Origin: Nereocystis luetkeana | Taxonomy: Eukaryota; Sar; Phaeophyceae; Laminariales; Laminariaceae | Direction of reading: 5' to 3' | Assembly (NCBI GenBank): GCA_031213475.1 | Contig: JARUPZ010000023.1 | Coordinates: 8,140,157 to 8,204,156 of the forward strand | Length of the DNA: 64,000 nucleotides | In this document: piece after piece, positions 36,674-47,546 of the stretch | Layout: every line of letters starts with the position of its first letter | Position numbering within the stretch: position 1 is the stretch's first letter | Position numbers and translations under genes: made by a program | The notes under the pieces: model-generated | The model's database searches: none | The model's input: the letters and a program-made list of their open reading frames with translations, nothing else | Told to the model about the DNA's origin: nothing

Positions 36674-39600
36674 TCACACTCACTGATCATGGTGTTGTTG
36701 AACAGCAAGACGGACTGGTTGCTCTCAATGAAACCCATGCCCCCCATGTCGGCCGCAAGGTTGTACACCTGCTCGCACCCCACCGCCGCCGCCGCGCAGT
36801 TCGACAGGGTGCGGAGGTCGGTGTGCGCGAACACGCTGCAGAATTCCTGCCTCAACAAGAAACGCGAGATACGTGTTCGGAGGAGCAAGAGGAGGAGGTC
36901 TGTGGGGGTAGGGAATAGGGGACATGATACAGGGGACAGGTGACAGGGGTCAGGGGACAGGTTACAGGGGATAGTGGTCCGCTGTCCTGTGGTTCTGCAG
37001 GGTGCGGAGGTCGGTGTGGGCGAAGACGCTACAGAACTCCAGTCTCAACGAATACACAACATATTGAGGCTTGTTCGGATGAGGAGGAGGAGGAGAAGGC
37101 GGAGGAGGAGAAGGAGGAGGCGGAGGAGGAGGAGGCGGGGATAGGTGACAAGTGGACAGGTTCCAGGGAACAGCGGACATGTGACACATCGGCGCGAGGT
37201 TCTGCCGTGTGCCGAGGTCGGTGTGGGCAAACACGCTGCATACTGAGGCATTGTTCGTAGGAGGAGGAGCGGGGGGAGTACATACAGTAGGAGACAGCGG
37301 GGGGGGGGGGGGGGGGGGGGTACTCATTTGTTGCTTGTTGCTTGCTTTAGTCATTTGACCATTGACCACGCATCCCTCTCGAGACGGAGCACCGTTCCTA
37401 CTCCTAATAGAGACACCTCCAAGCTCATTACGTTGTTTCCATACATATATTACATAGGCTTTTTCCCTATAATAGTATCCCCTTCCTGTTTGGCCGCTTG
37501 TGGCCACCATCTATCTCCTAGGATAGCGATTGTTTTCTCGCTGCTATCTAGTGTGTCAAACTCCTCCATGTCACATTCGTCTATTTCCCTCATCTCCTCT
37601 TCTAACACACCCCGTTCCTCCTTGTATATTTCACATTCTCTTACTATGTGAGTTCTACTCTCGATTGCTTTGCCACACGGGCACATCTGTGCATCTATTT
37701 CCTCCTCCTCCCGGCTACTGGTATACCTCTTTCTTCTTTCTGGCAGGTCCAGGTCACCTACACGAAAGCGCAGTTTCAGCGTTTTCGCGAAGTCCATTGG
37801 GCCTTGCAGATACGTTTTCATTCCTATTCCTTCCCTCAACCCCCCGTATATCTCTAGGTGTTTTTCCGATTCCACCTTGTTTCGTAGCGCTAGCCTTTCC
37901 CTTTTTCATATCCTTGCTTCTACTTCTGCCTTGTACTTCCCAAACTTCTCCGGCGGGCATCACCTTTTGTTGGTTTCCCCCTATATCCTTCCACACTTTC
38001 TACTACGCTAGACAGCGGGGGGGGCGGATAGGGGGCATGTTACAGGGGACATGTTGAAGGGGTCAGGCGACATGTTACAGCGGATATATAGGGGATAGGG
38101 GACATGCCGCGCCGCGCCGCGCCGCACCGCACCTCTGGCCGCATGAACTCGTTCTCCTTCCAGTCGGCGCAGACGACATACCAGCCGTCCGCCTTGAGCT
38201 TCTTGGCGAGGTGCGATCCGATGAACCCAGCGCCCCCCCCGATGCAGACCTGCCCGGCAGGAAAGCGACAACAACCATAAAAGGTACAAAGGTAAAAAAG
38301 ACCGAGGAAAAATGAAAAAATAAACGCCTCCGCCGCCGCCGCAAGTGGCAAACACTAACATACGGCGTGGATACGTGGATAAGCTCGGAGATACAGGCGG
38401 TAGTGGTGGTCCCTCTATAGTGCAGGTTGCCCGCTATCCTGCCTGTGAAATCGCATGGCACAGATGGGATTAATCACTGTGGCAGTGTGCGGAGTAGTAT
38501 TGCCGGTTGCCGCCACGTATAGTGTCAGCAATATTGGCTGGCGCATACCGGAACTGCTGTAGAGGGACGACTACTGCTGTATACCCGAATGGTTTAGTCG
38601 GGAGATTGCACGATAAGGCGACCTCTCCGTCCAACCCAGAAAGGTCCGCATGAAAAAACGTAAGGCCGAGGTGATGGGTATCAGTTTTTTTTTTAATGTT
38701 TCTGTCTCATACCCGGCATATACGAGTACACACTTCGCAATGGTGAGCTCAAGCTTTGCCTTTATCAATCCGCCGGAGGATTTCTTTTTTAATGAAAAAC
38801 GCATATACCAGTAAGTACCTGGTATTTGATAACTGTACCAGGTATATGATTGCTATTACGGGGGACCATAGTTAATAGGACCAAATATTGTTAGTAAAAA
38901 TGGTTAAATATGTAGGTTTTTATGTGTACCATAGGTACTATTACCTATGGTCCCCCGTAATATGACATCAAACAATCAAACTTTCGTATCTCTACGTAAA
39001 TAGGACCAAATATTGTTAGTAAAAATGGTCAAATATGTAGGTTTTTATGTATACCATAGGTGCTATTAACTATGGTCCCCCGTAATATGACATCAAACAA
39101 TCAAACTTTCGTATCTCTACGTAAATAGGAAGACGGACACCTATGGACACTCTTGTCGCTGAGACTAAGAAACGAAGCGACATCACGCAAACTTCATGGA
39201 AACCCCGCAGACAGACAGCAAACCGTCGCTATATACTGTTTGCCATTGGTTGCAGCTGCCGCCGTGTGTGCTGTGTGTGCGGGTAAAACCAGGCGGCCAC
39301 GTATTGGTCCTCTTGGCGACGTTATCCAACATGGACTATTAATGCAAGAAGGCATCTGGTATAATATATATATATATATATATTATATATATTACCTGGT
39401 ATGCCGTATTATGTATGCGTGCATAGGTAACTGCACGACACATATGAACCTCCTCCTACCTATACAGTAACTCCTGTGGGACTTCGATTGATCCCGGTAC
39501 AGCGGGGGAAAAATTGAATGTAAATGTAAATAACCATCTCACCATCGGCCGCAAGGAGGCAGCTCGGGCTGTTGGTAGTGCTGGGGTAGGTAGGGGACAG

Positions 39601-41006
39601 GGGATGCTTCCGCGTTGCTATGATACAATACAAGGAGCACTTGTGTTGTATTGCCCACGAAGCGTACATACCAGGTACCAGGGTATCGACTATGACAGGA
39701 AACACTGGAACCACCTCCGCCCCCCCCGTTTTTTTTTTTCTCGTGTAGGACATTTTTTGCATTTCTTCCCTACGAGCTCCGAACTTTCCCGTCGATTCAT
39801 AATTTGGCAACAGGTAGATATGAGCTCATTGGTGCACTCTCCTGAAATTTGAAAACGTGGTATGGTGCCAGGCGCTCAAGAACGCGGTTTCTTGGACTCG
39901 TAGCCGTGTGCTTTACTTTCTGCTGTAGAACGACCAGAAGGAACGCAGGAGGGGCTACTGCTGTGTATAGAAAACAGTTCCGTTGTTCTCTCGCTGCCCT
40001 TTCCAAGAACACAGCCAAGCTACGACAACAAGGCCAGCGCACCACGTGTTTTTTTCTACTGGCGCGAGCGAGGGCACGCGAGAAGAATTGTGTAAAGCGT
40101 ATTTTGAGTACGTAGCTTCTGGGTTCATCCTTCCCAATCTAAAGCAGAACATATATTACTTGTCTACAGTGCGAGAAATAGCAAGTTCAAGCGCCGGAAC
40201 CACATTTTCAAACTCCAGCGACGAGGTCCGCCTCGAACGAGGGCACGAAAAAACTGCTGTCGTTCTGGCACCCCTCACGGGAGCGCACCGAAGAGATCAT
40301 ATCTACCCTGCCAAATTATGAGCTACTGGACTGTAGGGAAGAATTCCGAAATGTCCTACACGAAAAAAAATGGGGGCAGAGCTGGCTCCAGTGTTTTTTT
40401 TTCATCCAGAGATTCGGCAACACATGAAAAAAAAAAGAAATCACCGCAACACAGGTGCGAGCTGTACGACTCGGGCGCATCTTATCGAGTGCTCTACTGC
40501 TGTACGTATACTGCTTGCTCTTGCTAGCCGCTCGACAGTATTGCAGTATCACAGCCAGCCGTCGTTGTTCTGGTTGCTATACTGACAAGGGACCCAAAAG
40601 GGTTATAACATACAGAGCTATCACATATACGTACATGCAATTAGAATGTGTATTCTGTGGTCGGTCGCTGGCTGAGCTCTCCGTTAGGCTCTGGGTTCTT
40701 CGTCAGGTATCCGCGGGCTTTTGACAGGCGACGGTGATGCCCAAAGCCCAGAGCTTTTGTCGCTTTGTAGCTCTTCGCCCAGTAAAAGACGACAGACTGC
40801 TGTATGCGCGATTAGCACCACCTCAGACAAGTAACGGAAATAAGGACGTACGTATCTCGAGCAAAAGCGGTGCCACCTGTACCGCAAAGTGCCGTACCAC
40901 ACCGCACCGCACCGCACCGTACCTTGCGCTGGCCCTCCTTGTGAGCCTCCACCACCACGCTCTTGCCAATGTCTTTCCAGGAGGTTTGGCCTCCTATTAA
41001 TAGCAT
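33403..41006 (-). CDS. GME: GDP-mannose 3,5-epimerase, 7 exons
   Basis: Exons in transcript order: 41006-40923, 38249-38133, 36846-36684, 35799-35654, 34942-34820, 34206-34021 and 33630-33403 (stop). All phases fit, giving about 348 aa (Arabidopsis GME 377). An extended-SDR epimerase converting GDP-D-mannose to GDP-L-galactose/gulose, cytosolic, feeding ascorbate and cell-wall sugars. Seen: Rossmann GGGAGFIGSHLAKKL (residues 32-46), NLAADMGGMGFIESN, NNTMIS, STAC with catalytic Cys144, YGLEK (Tyr173, Lys177), NVYGPRGTWK (Lys211), GGREKAPAAFCRKA, MWGDGEQTRSF and PGPEGVRGRNSDN. These equal the known catalytic Cys145/Tyr174/Lys178/Lys217. The first exon is the least certain: WKDIGKSVVVEAHKEGQRK joins VCIGGG in frame, but ATG 41006 is provisional and its acceptor-like TTAATAG would allow an upstream exon. 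Confidence 0.94.
34690..34803 (+). repeat. (CAGA)n tetranucleotide repeat
   Basis: CAGACAGACAAACAGACAGA-type array in the GME intron just downstream of the exon ending GTWK. Confidence 0.9.
36628..36672 (-). repeat. (CTG)n tract beside a GME donor
   Basis: About 14 CAG triplets on plus, thus CTG on the GME sense strand. It starts about 10 bp after the donor of the exon ending NNTMI. Confidence 0.9.
36996..37247 (-). pseudogene. Two partial tandem copies of the start of a GME exon
   Basis: 36998-37047 and 37200-37245 repeat the first about 16 codons of the exon at 36684-36846. They read EFCSVFAHTDLRTLQN and CSVFAHTDLGTRQN against EFCSVFAHTDLRTLSN in the real exon. Neither goes on into the rest of the exon (NLAADMGG...), and no donor follows, so they look like duplicated exon fragments within the intron. 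In the first copy the CAG acceptor has become CTG. Confidence 0.8.
37300..38012 (-). mobile_element. LINE fragment, reverse-transcriptase tail and 3' end (copy 2)
   Basis: The minus strand encodes the C-terminal tail of a non-LTR reverse transcriptase: KLRFRVGDLDLPERR, then a Cys/His knuckle CPCGKAIESRTHIVREC (C-x-C-x8-H-x4-C), EIYKEERGVLEEEM and WWPQAAKQEGD. It ends GAGTAC plus about 20 C. It is 5' truncated with no polymerase domain, and the frame shifts near both ends. It lies in a GME intron, in the same direction as the gene. Confidence 0.8.
38025..38110. repeat. GGGGACATG-type minisatellite
   Basis: ACAGGGGACATGTT-like units; a similar array lies at about 36905-36975. Both flank the duplicated GME exon pieces. 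Confidence 0.6.
38854..39087. mobile_element. TATTACGGGGG MITE, one full and one partial tandem copy
   Basis: Full copy 38854-38962 (109 bp), ends TATTACGGGGGACCATAG and CTATGGTCCCCCGTAATA. A second copy lacking its left end follows (39000-39087) after a flank GACATCAAACAATCAAAC that is itself repeated after the second copy. This is a roughly 125-bp tandem duplication covering most of the element plus flank. Confidence 0.85.
39360..39388. repeat. (AT)n dinucleotide repeat
   Basis: ATATAT run of about 26 bp in the long first intron of GME. Confidence 0.9.
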
Positions 41007-41355
41007 GATGCAGCAGCAACACAAGGTACAGCATATAAGGGAAGCATGTCAAGATCAAAAACTCCAAATGGGGCCCACGGTTCAAAAAGGAATTTGCATT
41101 GGACAGGCGGACCAGAGGACGGAAGGACGGACACCGGGCGACGCATATTTCTTAAATAAGGTGTTTGCGAAAAAAAAACGTCGGATTGGCTTTCTTGTCG
41201 TCTGTTTCCATACTAAAGCGATCCCAACTCACCAAAAATTAATTGCTGTGGGAAAAGCTGACCCCAAAGCGAGGTTTTTAACCTACAGTTGAGTGTTCTT
41301 GGGTTGGGTAATTCTGTGGGCTGGGTAGCAGACGGGGCAACTTCCGATTTCACCT

Positions 41356-41446
41356 GTGTAACCCCTTTAGGAGGACAGTCCCGTTTCTGAGACAAACTAC
41401 TGGGAATTTGAGTGGTTTGTCCCCCATAAGGGCCTGCAGTCCTAAA
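41356..41446. mobile_element. CAGTCCCG piggyBac-like MITE, diverged copy
   Basis: GTAACCCCTTTAGGAGGACAGTCCCG on the left, GGTTTGTCCCCC and CTGCAGTCCTAAA on the right, with interior ATTTGAGTGG as in sister copies. Confidence 0.7.
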
Positions 41447-42461
41447 CATCAGCTCGTTCAGCTCCTCATATTTGACGGTTTCAAATATTTGTATAACCCA
41501 ATCAAATTGGACGATCGCAGACACCCTTACATGTTAAAAGGTATTCATGCGTATGATGTGTTGCTTCGTACGCACCAGGCATGATACGGTGTTGGGTATT
41601 ACTATTAACACTATGCCCCCGTTTTGACACATTCTCAAGCCTATCATCATACACGTGGTATACACCAGACAACCCCCAAAATGTAACTAATGCATGCTAT
41701 CCTACCGGTAATTTGGCCAAAACGGTCTCCGCTTGCTCTGGGAAATACCGGTACTCTGTACACCAGTGTTCCCGATAATAAGCAGACGCCTGGTATTTAT
41801 TGAGCATGCCGCACACATATCACTGCAGCGGTAGCAGTAGCAGTGCGTACACGATTGGTCGGTCGCGCGCTGACATATGATATGGGCTATTATGCCGGCA
41901 AGAGCAACGTCGTCACAGCACGCACGTGTTTACAAACAACCAGTAGGTCGCGCGTGTCCCATGTTCGTCCTCCCGAAGGGTGTACGAGCACACCCTCTGG
42001 TATAAATCATGGGAAGCTCTACAGCAGCAGCACCGGCTCCCTCACGAGAAACCGGCATGCTGGCCCCCGGGGGGGGGGGGGGGGCAGCATTTTCGCATTC
42101 GAACGGGTGCACACATCGGTGACAGAGAGATCACCGATAATAACATAACGATCAAGATAACTCAGGGCAGATAGATAGATTCCTGATCTGCGGGATCTAT
42201 CAACCCTCTTGGGGCGCTTCACACCGAAAAAATAATTGGCGTTAAAAGATGACGATTGCAGCTATTAACACGCCCACTGCTTGATTGGGGGTGTGATTGA
42301 TAATGTTGTCCGAGTTTCGATGCAGGAGGAGGGTTGTGCGTGCGGCACGGGGCGCAACACGGTCCTAACCGGTACTGCTCCTACGTACACGTTCGGAAAC
42401 AGCGAAGCTATCACTGGTTTGGGCGCTACCTTCGACGCCACAAGGGTTTTTTACCCGTTTA

Positions 42462-42545
42462 ATACCGCAGTCCCGTTTTGGGGGCAAACTATTGGCATTT
42501 GAGTGGTTTTGTCCCCAGAACGGGATTGCCTGCAGTTTGCCCTAC
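42462..42545. mobile_element. CAGTCCCG piggyBac-like MITE copy
   Basis: AATACCGCAGTCCCGTTTTG and GGGCAAACTATTGGCATTTGAGTGG, then TTTTGTCCCCAGAACGGGAT. Inverted ends match the 50.1 kb copy. Confidence 0.7.
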
Positions 42546-42717
42546 AGCAGTAGAAGGGTCATAAGTAAGGAAGTCTCATGGTGCCTGGGTGGCGACCGTA
42601 AACTACGTTCCCCGGATAGGATCGGTAACTCTGAACTTTAACAGATCCAGAATCGCCTATCATAAAGGCAGGTGAGGAACTGCTTCTACACTATTATACT
42701 ACCTGGTACTATTTAAT

Positions 42718-42718
42718 A

Positions 42719-42772
<54 letters not shown>

Positions 42773-42773
42773 G
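42718..42773 (+). repeat. (ACT)n trinucleotide repeat
   Basis: About 18 perfect ACT units. Confidence 0.95.
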
Positions 42774-44659
42774 CACTACAGTCAGTAGATTATATTATTA
42801 TTAGTGGCAGTAGATCATGACTTGTCCGAGGTGTGAAAAGGTGTAGACTGAAGCACAACTCGCTGCTTCCTATGCGGGGGGCTCTCTTTCTTGTGAGAGG
42901 GCCGGCACGAATCTCCATGATCATGGCGTTAGGTAGGCCGGCGTACGTACGCCACAATGAATCGCAGCTGTAAGTGCCCCCCCGGAGGGTAGACATAATA
43001 TTGCTTAGGTTTTTGGATACTTTCGGAAATCTCGGTTATTCCCAGTTATTTTCGTTGTTTTCGTTGTTTCGATTTTATTTTCATTTTATCCTCCGGCGGA
43101 TTGGTAAAAAATAAATATCAAGATGTTTCCGACTTTAGCGCAAACCAAGGGCCATTATTATCGGAGAGCGTTTTTTTTCCATATTTGTGAACTCCTTTCC
43201 AAATTTGTGAAATTTAACTTTCCTGATATTTTATATTTTGCCCTCTGTTCAGCTTCACATATTTGGAAAATACTTCACATTGCCCTCTGATAGAAATTCA
43301 CAAATTTGGAAATTACGTCACAAAGTAGAAGAAAAAAAAAGCTCTCCCATCGTACGAATATAGTAAGGCCCGAACCGCCAACAAAAAAAAAAACAACACA
43401 TCGCCGTCGCAAACTGCTACTGCTGTACTTTCGGGATAAAGTGGCCAAACTTAGTGATCAGCTTCGTACAAGGTACCTCGTCGAATACTGTACTTTCGGC
43501 ATAAAGGAGCCGCATTCAGTACTATTAATAGCAAGTACCAGGCACCTGGCAAGTACGCGCAGAACGACCACATCGGGCCGAGAGAGCGCTCCTTCACCCT
43601 CCAAAATACTGGTACTCGTAAGTTTAGTACCTGAATCGTCGGACGTATCGGCTGGTTGACCTTCTGGTATTACCCGTGGTGATATGTGTGCCCATCGATA
43701 TTATTAATAATAGCCCCATCATGTTTACACATTTACAGCAGTAACACGGAAGCTATTGATATTTTCCCTGTAAATCTACGTTTATTTATTTATCTTCCTT
43801 TTCTGATTGATAAGCCGTACTGAAGGAGTCGTGTGGCGTGGTTCGATGACGAACCTGCTCTGCTCGTTTCGTATTGTCTGACGCCAAGGGGCTAGGCATA
43901 GTTGACGAACGCAGGGCGGAGACGGCAGTCAGGGTAGCAAGGTACCAGGCGGATTAGCAGGGAGAACCTGGCTATGCCACTCGTACCACAAACTGCTGCC
44001 GCCACCTGGAGGGTGCTTTGGGCTTTGGTCTGCCTGTTATTTTCCCTCTGTCATTTTGTCCTTGGTTCTTTGTCTTACTCTGTTTACAAGCAGTGGTGTT
44101 TTGGTTATTTTTTTCTTTTTTTCCCAGCTCGTTCTTTTTCAAGTGTTGGCCACCTCGCCTGCGGGGGGAGGGCACGACAGATTGTTTCTTCTAGTTTTTG
44201 CTTTCATTTTTTTTCTTTTTCTCTTTCGATTTGTCTTCTTCGTTTTTGTCTTCTTTTTGATTGTTTCCTTTCGTTTCTCTATTTCATAGAATGTGTATGT
44301 CGTGCCTGTCGTATCTCTTAATAGTATTATGACATGTGTGTGTTCTTGTGTACATGGGATTGCATTGTCCACCGCAGTGCTTACTGCATACCAGGTACCT
44401 GGTACGTGGCAACGTAGTATCTCTGTGGCGTAGGTTTGTGACCACATAACTTATATCTCTTCTTGATTGAAGAATCGGCACGGACACTGGTTGTGCTGGA
44501 TGTCGACGGGGAGAAAGAACGGTTTAATGTGAAGAACACACACACATACAGCACGTGGAACTTAGACAGGCTCGTAAGAAAAAGCGCCTCGATGTCTCGT
44601 TATAGATACCAGGTAAATATATTAGAAGAAAACACACACCTTTGGCACTTGATACTTTG

Positions 44660-44880
44660 TACCCAGGATTATCCTGGGCTGGGTAATCGACCGATCTTAC
44701 ACCAGGGTTACGTACGTACAGCTCAGAACGTAATACCATCACATTTGGCGTCGTCGGCAGGACACGGGTTCGAATCTCACTCCGAACGTCTTATTTTACA
44801 GTTTATAGCAACGCATGAGCGTGCGGTACACGGGTTCGAATCTCACTTCGAACGTCTTATTTTACAGTTTAGGCTGGGTC
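44660..44880 (+). mobile_element. tRNA-derived SINE with internally duplicated B-box region
   Basis: Head CCTGGGCTGGGTAATCGACC, an A box-like ACAGCTCAGAACGTAA, and B box GGGTTCGAATCTCACT present twice (about 44767 and 44830). The two B boxes are each followed by CGAACGTCTTATTTTACAGT. Confidence 0.75.
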
Positions 44881-45734
44881 TTACGCAATTTTTTTCGAGT
44901 GATTGCAAAATGCAGGAAGTCGGATTTTCTTACGGCAAAAAGCCACACCAGGTCGGTGCGCCATGTGCCGTCTTATCGTGATTTTGGTTTTATTTCATGG
45001 GAGAACTAAAAAAAACAGAACATAACCGACATTTTGAACTCCACGTGGACCACGACACGAACGAGAGTCGCTCACGCCGGGTTGGGCGATCAACCTTCAC
45101 CACCAGCTCCTCGAAGGAAGCAGCGGGATGTGGAACCCCCTGGGGAGCTGCGCAAGGGGTTTGCTAGTCGCTGGACCAGCAAGGATCTCTCGCCCTCGCG
45201 GAGCATGAGCTGCTTGCGGCGGTCGAAGTCAGAAAAAAAACCGTTAGATTGTTTTGATACCAGTACTGCTGCTGTAGTCTCGTCCTATTCGTTTCCAAAG
45301 TTGTTTTGCCTAGAGCAGCTGCAGTTGGGCGGCCGCAAGAGACACGATGGTGGGCAAGGTACTGATGCCCTCCCTCTCGGTGGTGGCCGATGCACAAGTG
45401 TTGGAGCCCAGCTGTGTACAAGCGTAACCAAGCATGTAGCGTCGCGACCCGTCATGAGCCCAGTCTATAACCTAAACAAAATTGTATAATGCCACCGAGG
45501 TCTTGTGCAAAGTCAAATTTTATCACTTTCACATTTGATCAGGAAAGACTGCCCAAAAAAAACATTTCATGGAATTTCAGGAGTGACAAAATCTCGGAGG
45601 AACATTTTTTCCACCAAGCAGGCCCCACAAGACGTGATTTTGATGAAATCTGATCAGATATGGGACCAGATACCCCGAAGCCTCCGTAAACAGTAATATT
45701 AATCCCCTAATTTTTTTTTGCATAAGATCCGGCT

Positions 45735-45990
45735 TTAGCAACGCATGAGCGTGCGGTCCCTAAACACACATCTCCCTGGTTCCCCAGGTATCGAAACTAC
45801 TACGTACTATCTGTAAGCGGGTAGGTCAGCGTACGGCCGTAATACGGTACCGACGCCCCCAAAGATCCCGCCGTTTAGAGGGGGGGGAAGTGTTGCAAGG
45901 ATTTACGCTGGGTTGGGTAATCCATCGATCTTTTACCCCTATTAATACTGGTATACCTGGTACGTCAGTAGGTAATCTATACCATCACAG
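45735..45990 (+). mobile_element. tRNA-derived SINE, body and following head
   Basis: GCAACGCATGAGCGTGCGGT, CTCCCTGGTTCCCCAGGTAT, GTACCGACGCCCCCAAAGAT and a G-run. A second head follows with GGTAATCCATCGATCTTTTA and a worn A box (GTCAGTAGGTAA). Confidence 0.75.
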
Positions 45991-46429
45991 GTGCCTGGTA
46001 CAAGATAATGCGTGCATCGCAGAGCGTCAGTGGGCAACCTTGTAAACTGAAAGGCGTGGCCAAACGGGCGTCGCTCGCATCATCCGTGGGGCATGCCTGG
46101 TACGGCATACCGACCGAAAGGTTCGACGCGTTCGCTCCTGGTTTCGTGGCACGGGAGAATCCGGTCTGGTGTGCAAGGCCCGCGTTACGTGCACATATCA
46201 CCATACCTGATACTATCACGTACCTGGCACATGCCAGGTACTATGCATGTACAGCAGCAGTAGTATGATTTGATACGAAGATAGCGCGCGCTGCTTGGTG
46301 TTGCCGTGGGCGGGGGTGATGGGTGGCACCACTTACGGCGGGCGGTGTCATAGCTGCTGGGCAATCCTTCAAAATGTAACCACGTACGAAGCTGCTGTAA
46401 AAATCATAGTCATGCACAATTCGATGCGA

Positions 46430-46612
46430 GTCGACGAGGGAAGAAAAGGCTGAAATCTTCTCGCGATAAAAATGAAGGCACGTACCGTAGCGGGAAGGGG
46501 GTAGAAGAGCCTGCTATGTGACCCCGGATCTGAGTTACGAGTTGGAAGGAGAGAGAGAAGAAGATGTGCGAATATAATGAATGGGATGAGAAAAAAAAAA
46601 AAAAAAAAAAAT
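46430..46612 (+). mobile_element. Poly(A)-tailed dispersed element, copy 2
   Basis: GTCGACGAGGGAAGAAAAGG, CGCGATAAAAATGAAGGCAC, TGACCCCGGATCTGAGTTAC, then an A-run of about 20. It is the inverse of 20503-20680. Related partial copies: about 53222-53310 (5' part), 53712-53800 (3' part) and 60535-60600. Confidence 0.75.
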
Positions 46613-46619
46613 GCAATCA

Positions 46620-47546
46620 TTCAAGCAGAGTGACTGCTGCGCAAGATTGAGCGTTCGAACGTTGGAACATTCCCAGGTTGGAAAAGCTCCGCGTACGTGG
46701 GACTTTCACCGATGGCAAAGCAGCAGTACAGCAGTACATATATCGTACCCCTATTTTACAGGTAATACCGGTAGTATTTACCGTAGTATTACTCGTGCTG
46801 ATTCCGAGACACAGCAGCGATACGCAAACTGCTGTCACAGACGACAACCCACGGGTAGAATTTTCAGGTACGTAAAGGTTGTACCACAGGTATCTCCAAC
46901 CCTCTCCCACTGGTATATTAACTCTACTACTGTAGTACGATACCACAGGTACAGCACAAAGAGGATGGAATACCGGCGGCAGCTGTGAACACTCCGCCTA
47001 GGAACGTGTTGCAGAGAGTGGTTAGAAAAGGGGGCAGCTGTACCTACGTGCCCTTGTTGATTGCCTGCTGTTTGCCTTACTGTGCTGCTGCAATCATGAT
47101 ATACAGAACCGAGTGTACAATATACCGGTCGCCGTCAGCTCTACTCGTTGTTGTACTCGTTCCGATGAGCACGAGAGGTTCCTCGGGATACCATCTCTAC
47201 AAAGATATCTGGCTTGTAGCACCTGGCGCTTACCGTTCGATTGCGACACCAGAGACGCCATGGTGTGCTCGGTGCTTCCAATTTGTTCCTTTATCCTTCC
47301 TCGCTCTAGTCTAGAGTTGCCTGGTCTGCTCTCACAAGGGGTTGTGGCTTGCGCAATGCGGTGCGTGCGGCGATGGTGTTACCGGAAGCATTCGGCGAAA
47401 ATTACTCCGACTTAAACCGCCTACTAATATTGCGGAACTCCAAAGATTCTGATTTCCTTTTGACTTCGACATTCGACACACTGGCACCGGACACCAGACA
47501 CCCGACACTTTACGCTTCACTTACTAGACGGACAACGAGCACCGCC
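46620..47546. other. Presumed promoter and 5' leader region of the PDI gene
   Basis: No gene recognised. The frame upstream of ATG 47547 stays open to 47349, but it lacks sequence character and the signal peptide starts at 47547. Confidence 0.35.

Larger units (their letters stand above)
41007..44655. other. Spacer upstream of GME
   Basis: It holds two CAGTCCCG-family MITE copies, an (ACT)n run and T-rich spurious frames (43974-44300). At 43190-43330 there are repeated inverted words AATTTGTGAA and TTCACAAATTTGG, possibly a decayed hairpin element. No gene recognised. Confidence 0.4.

Noticed and set aside
43974-44321. A 115-aa T-rich frame with many Phe, Leu and Cys residues resembling a membrane protein.
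   Set aside because: Low-complexity TTTCTT sequence, no splice context or family motif.
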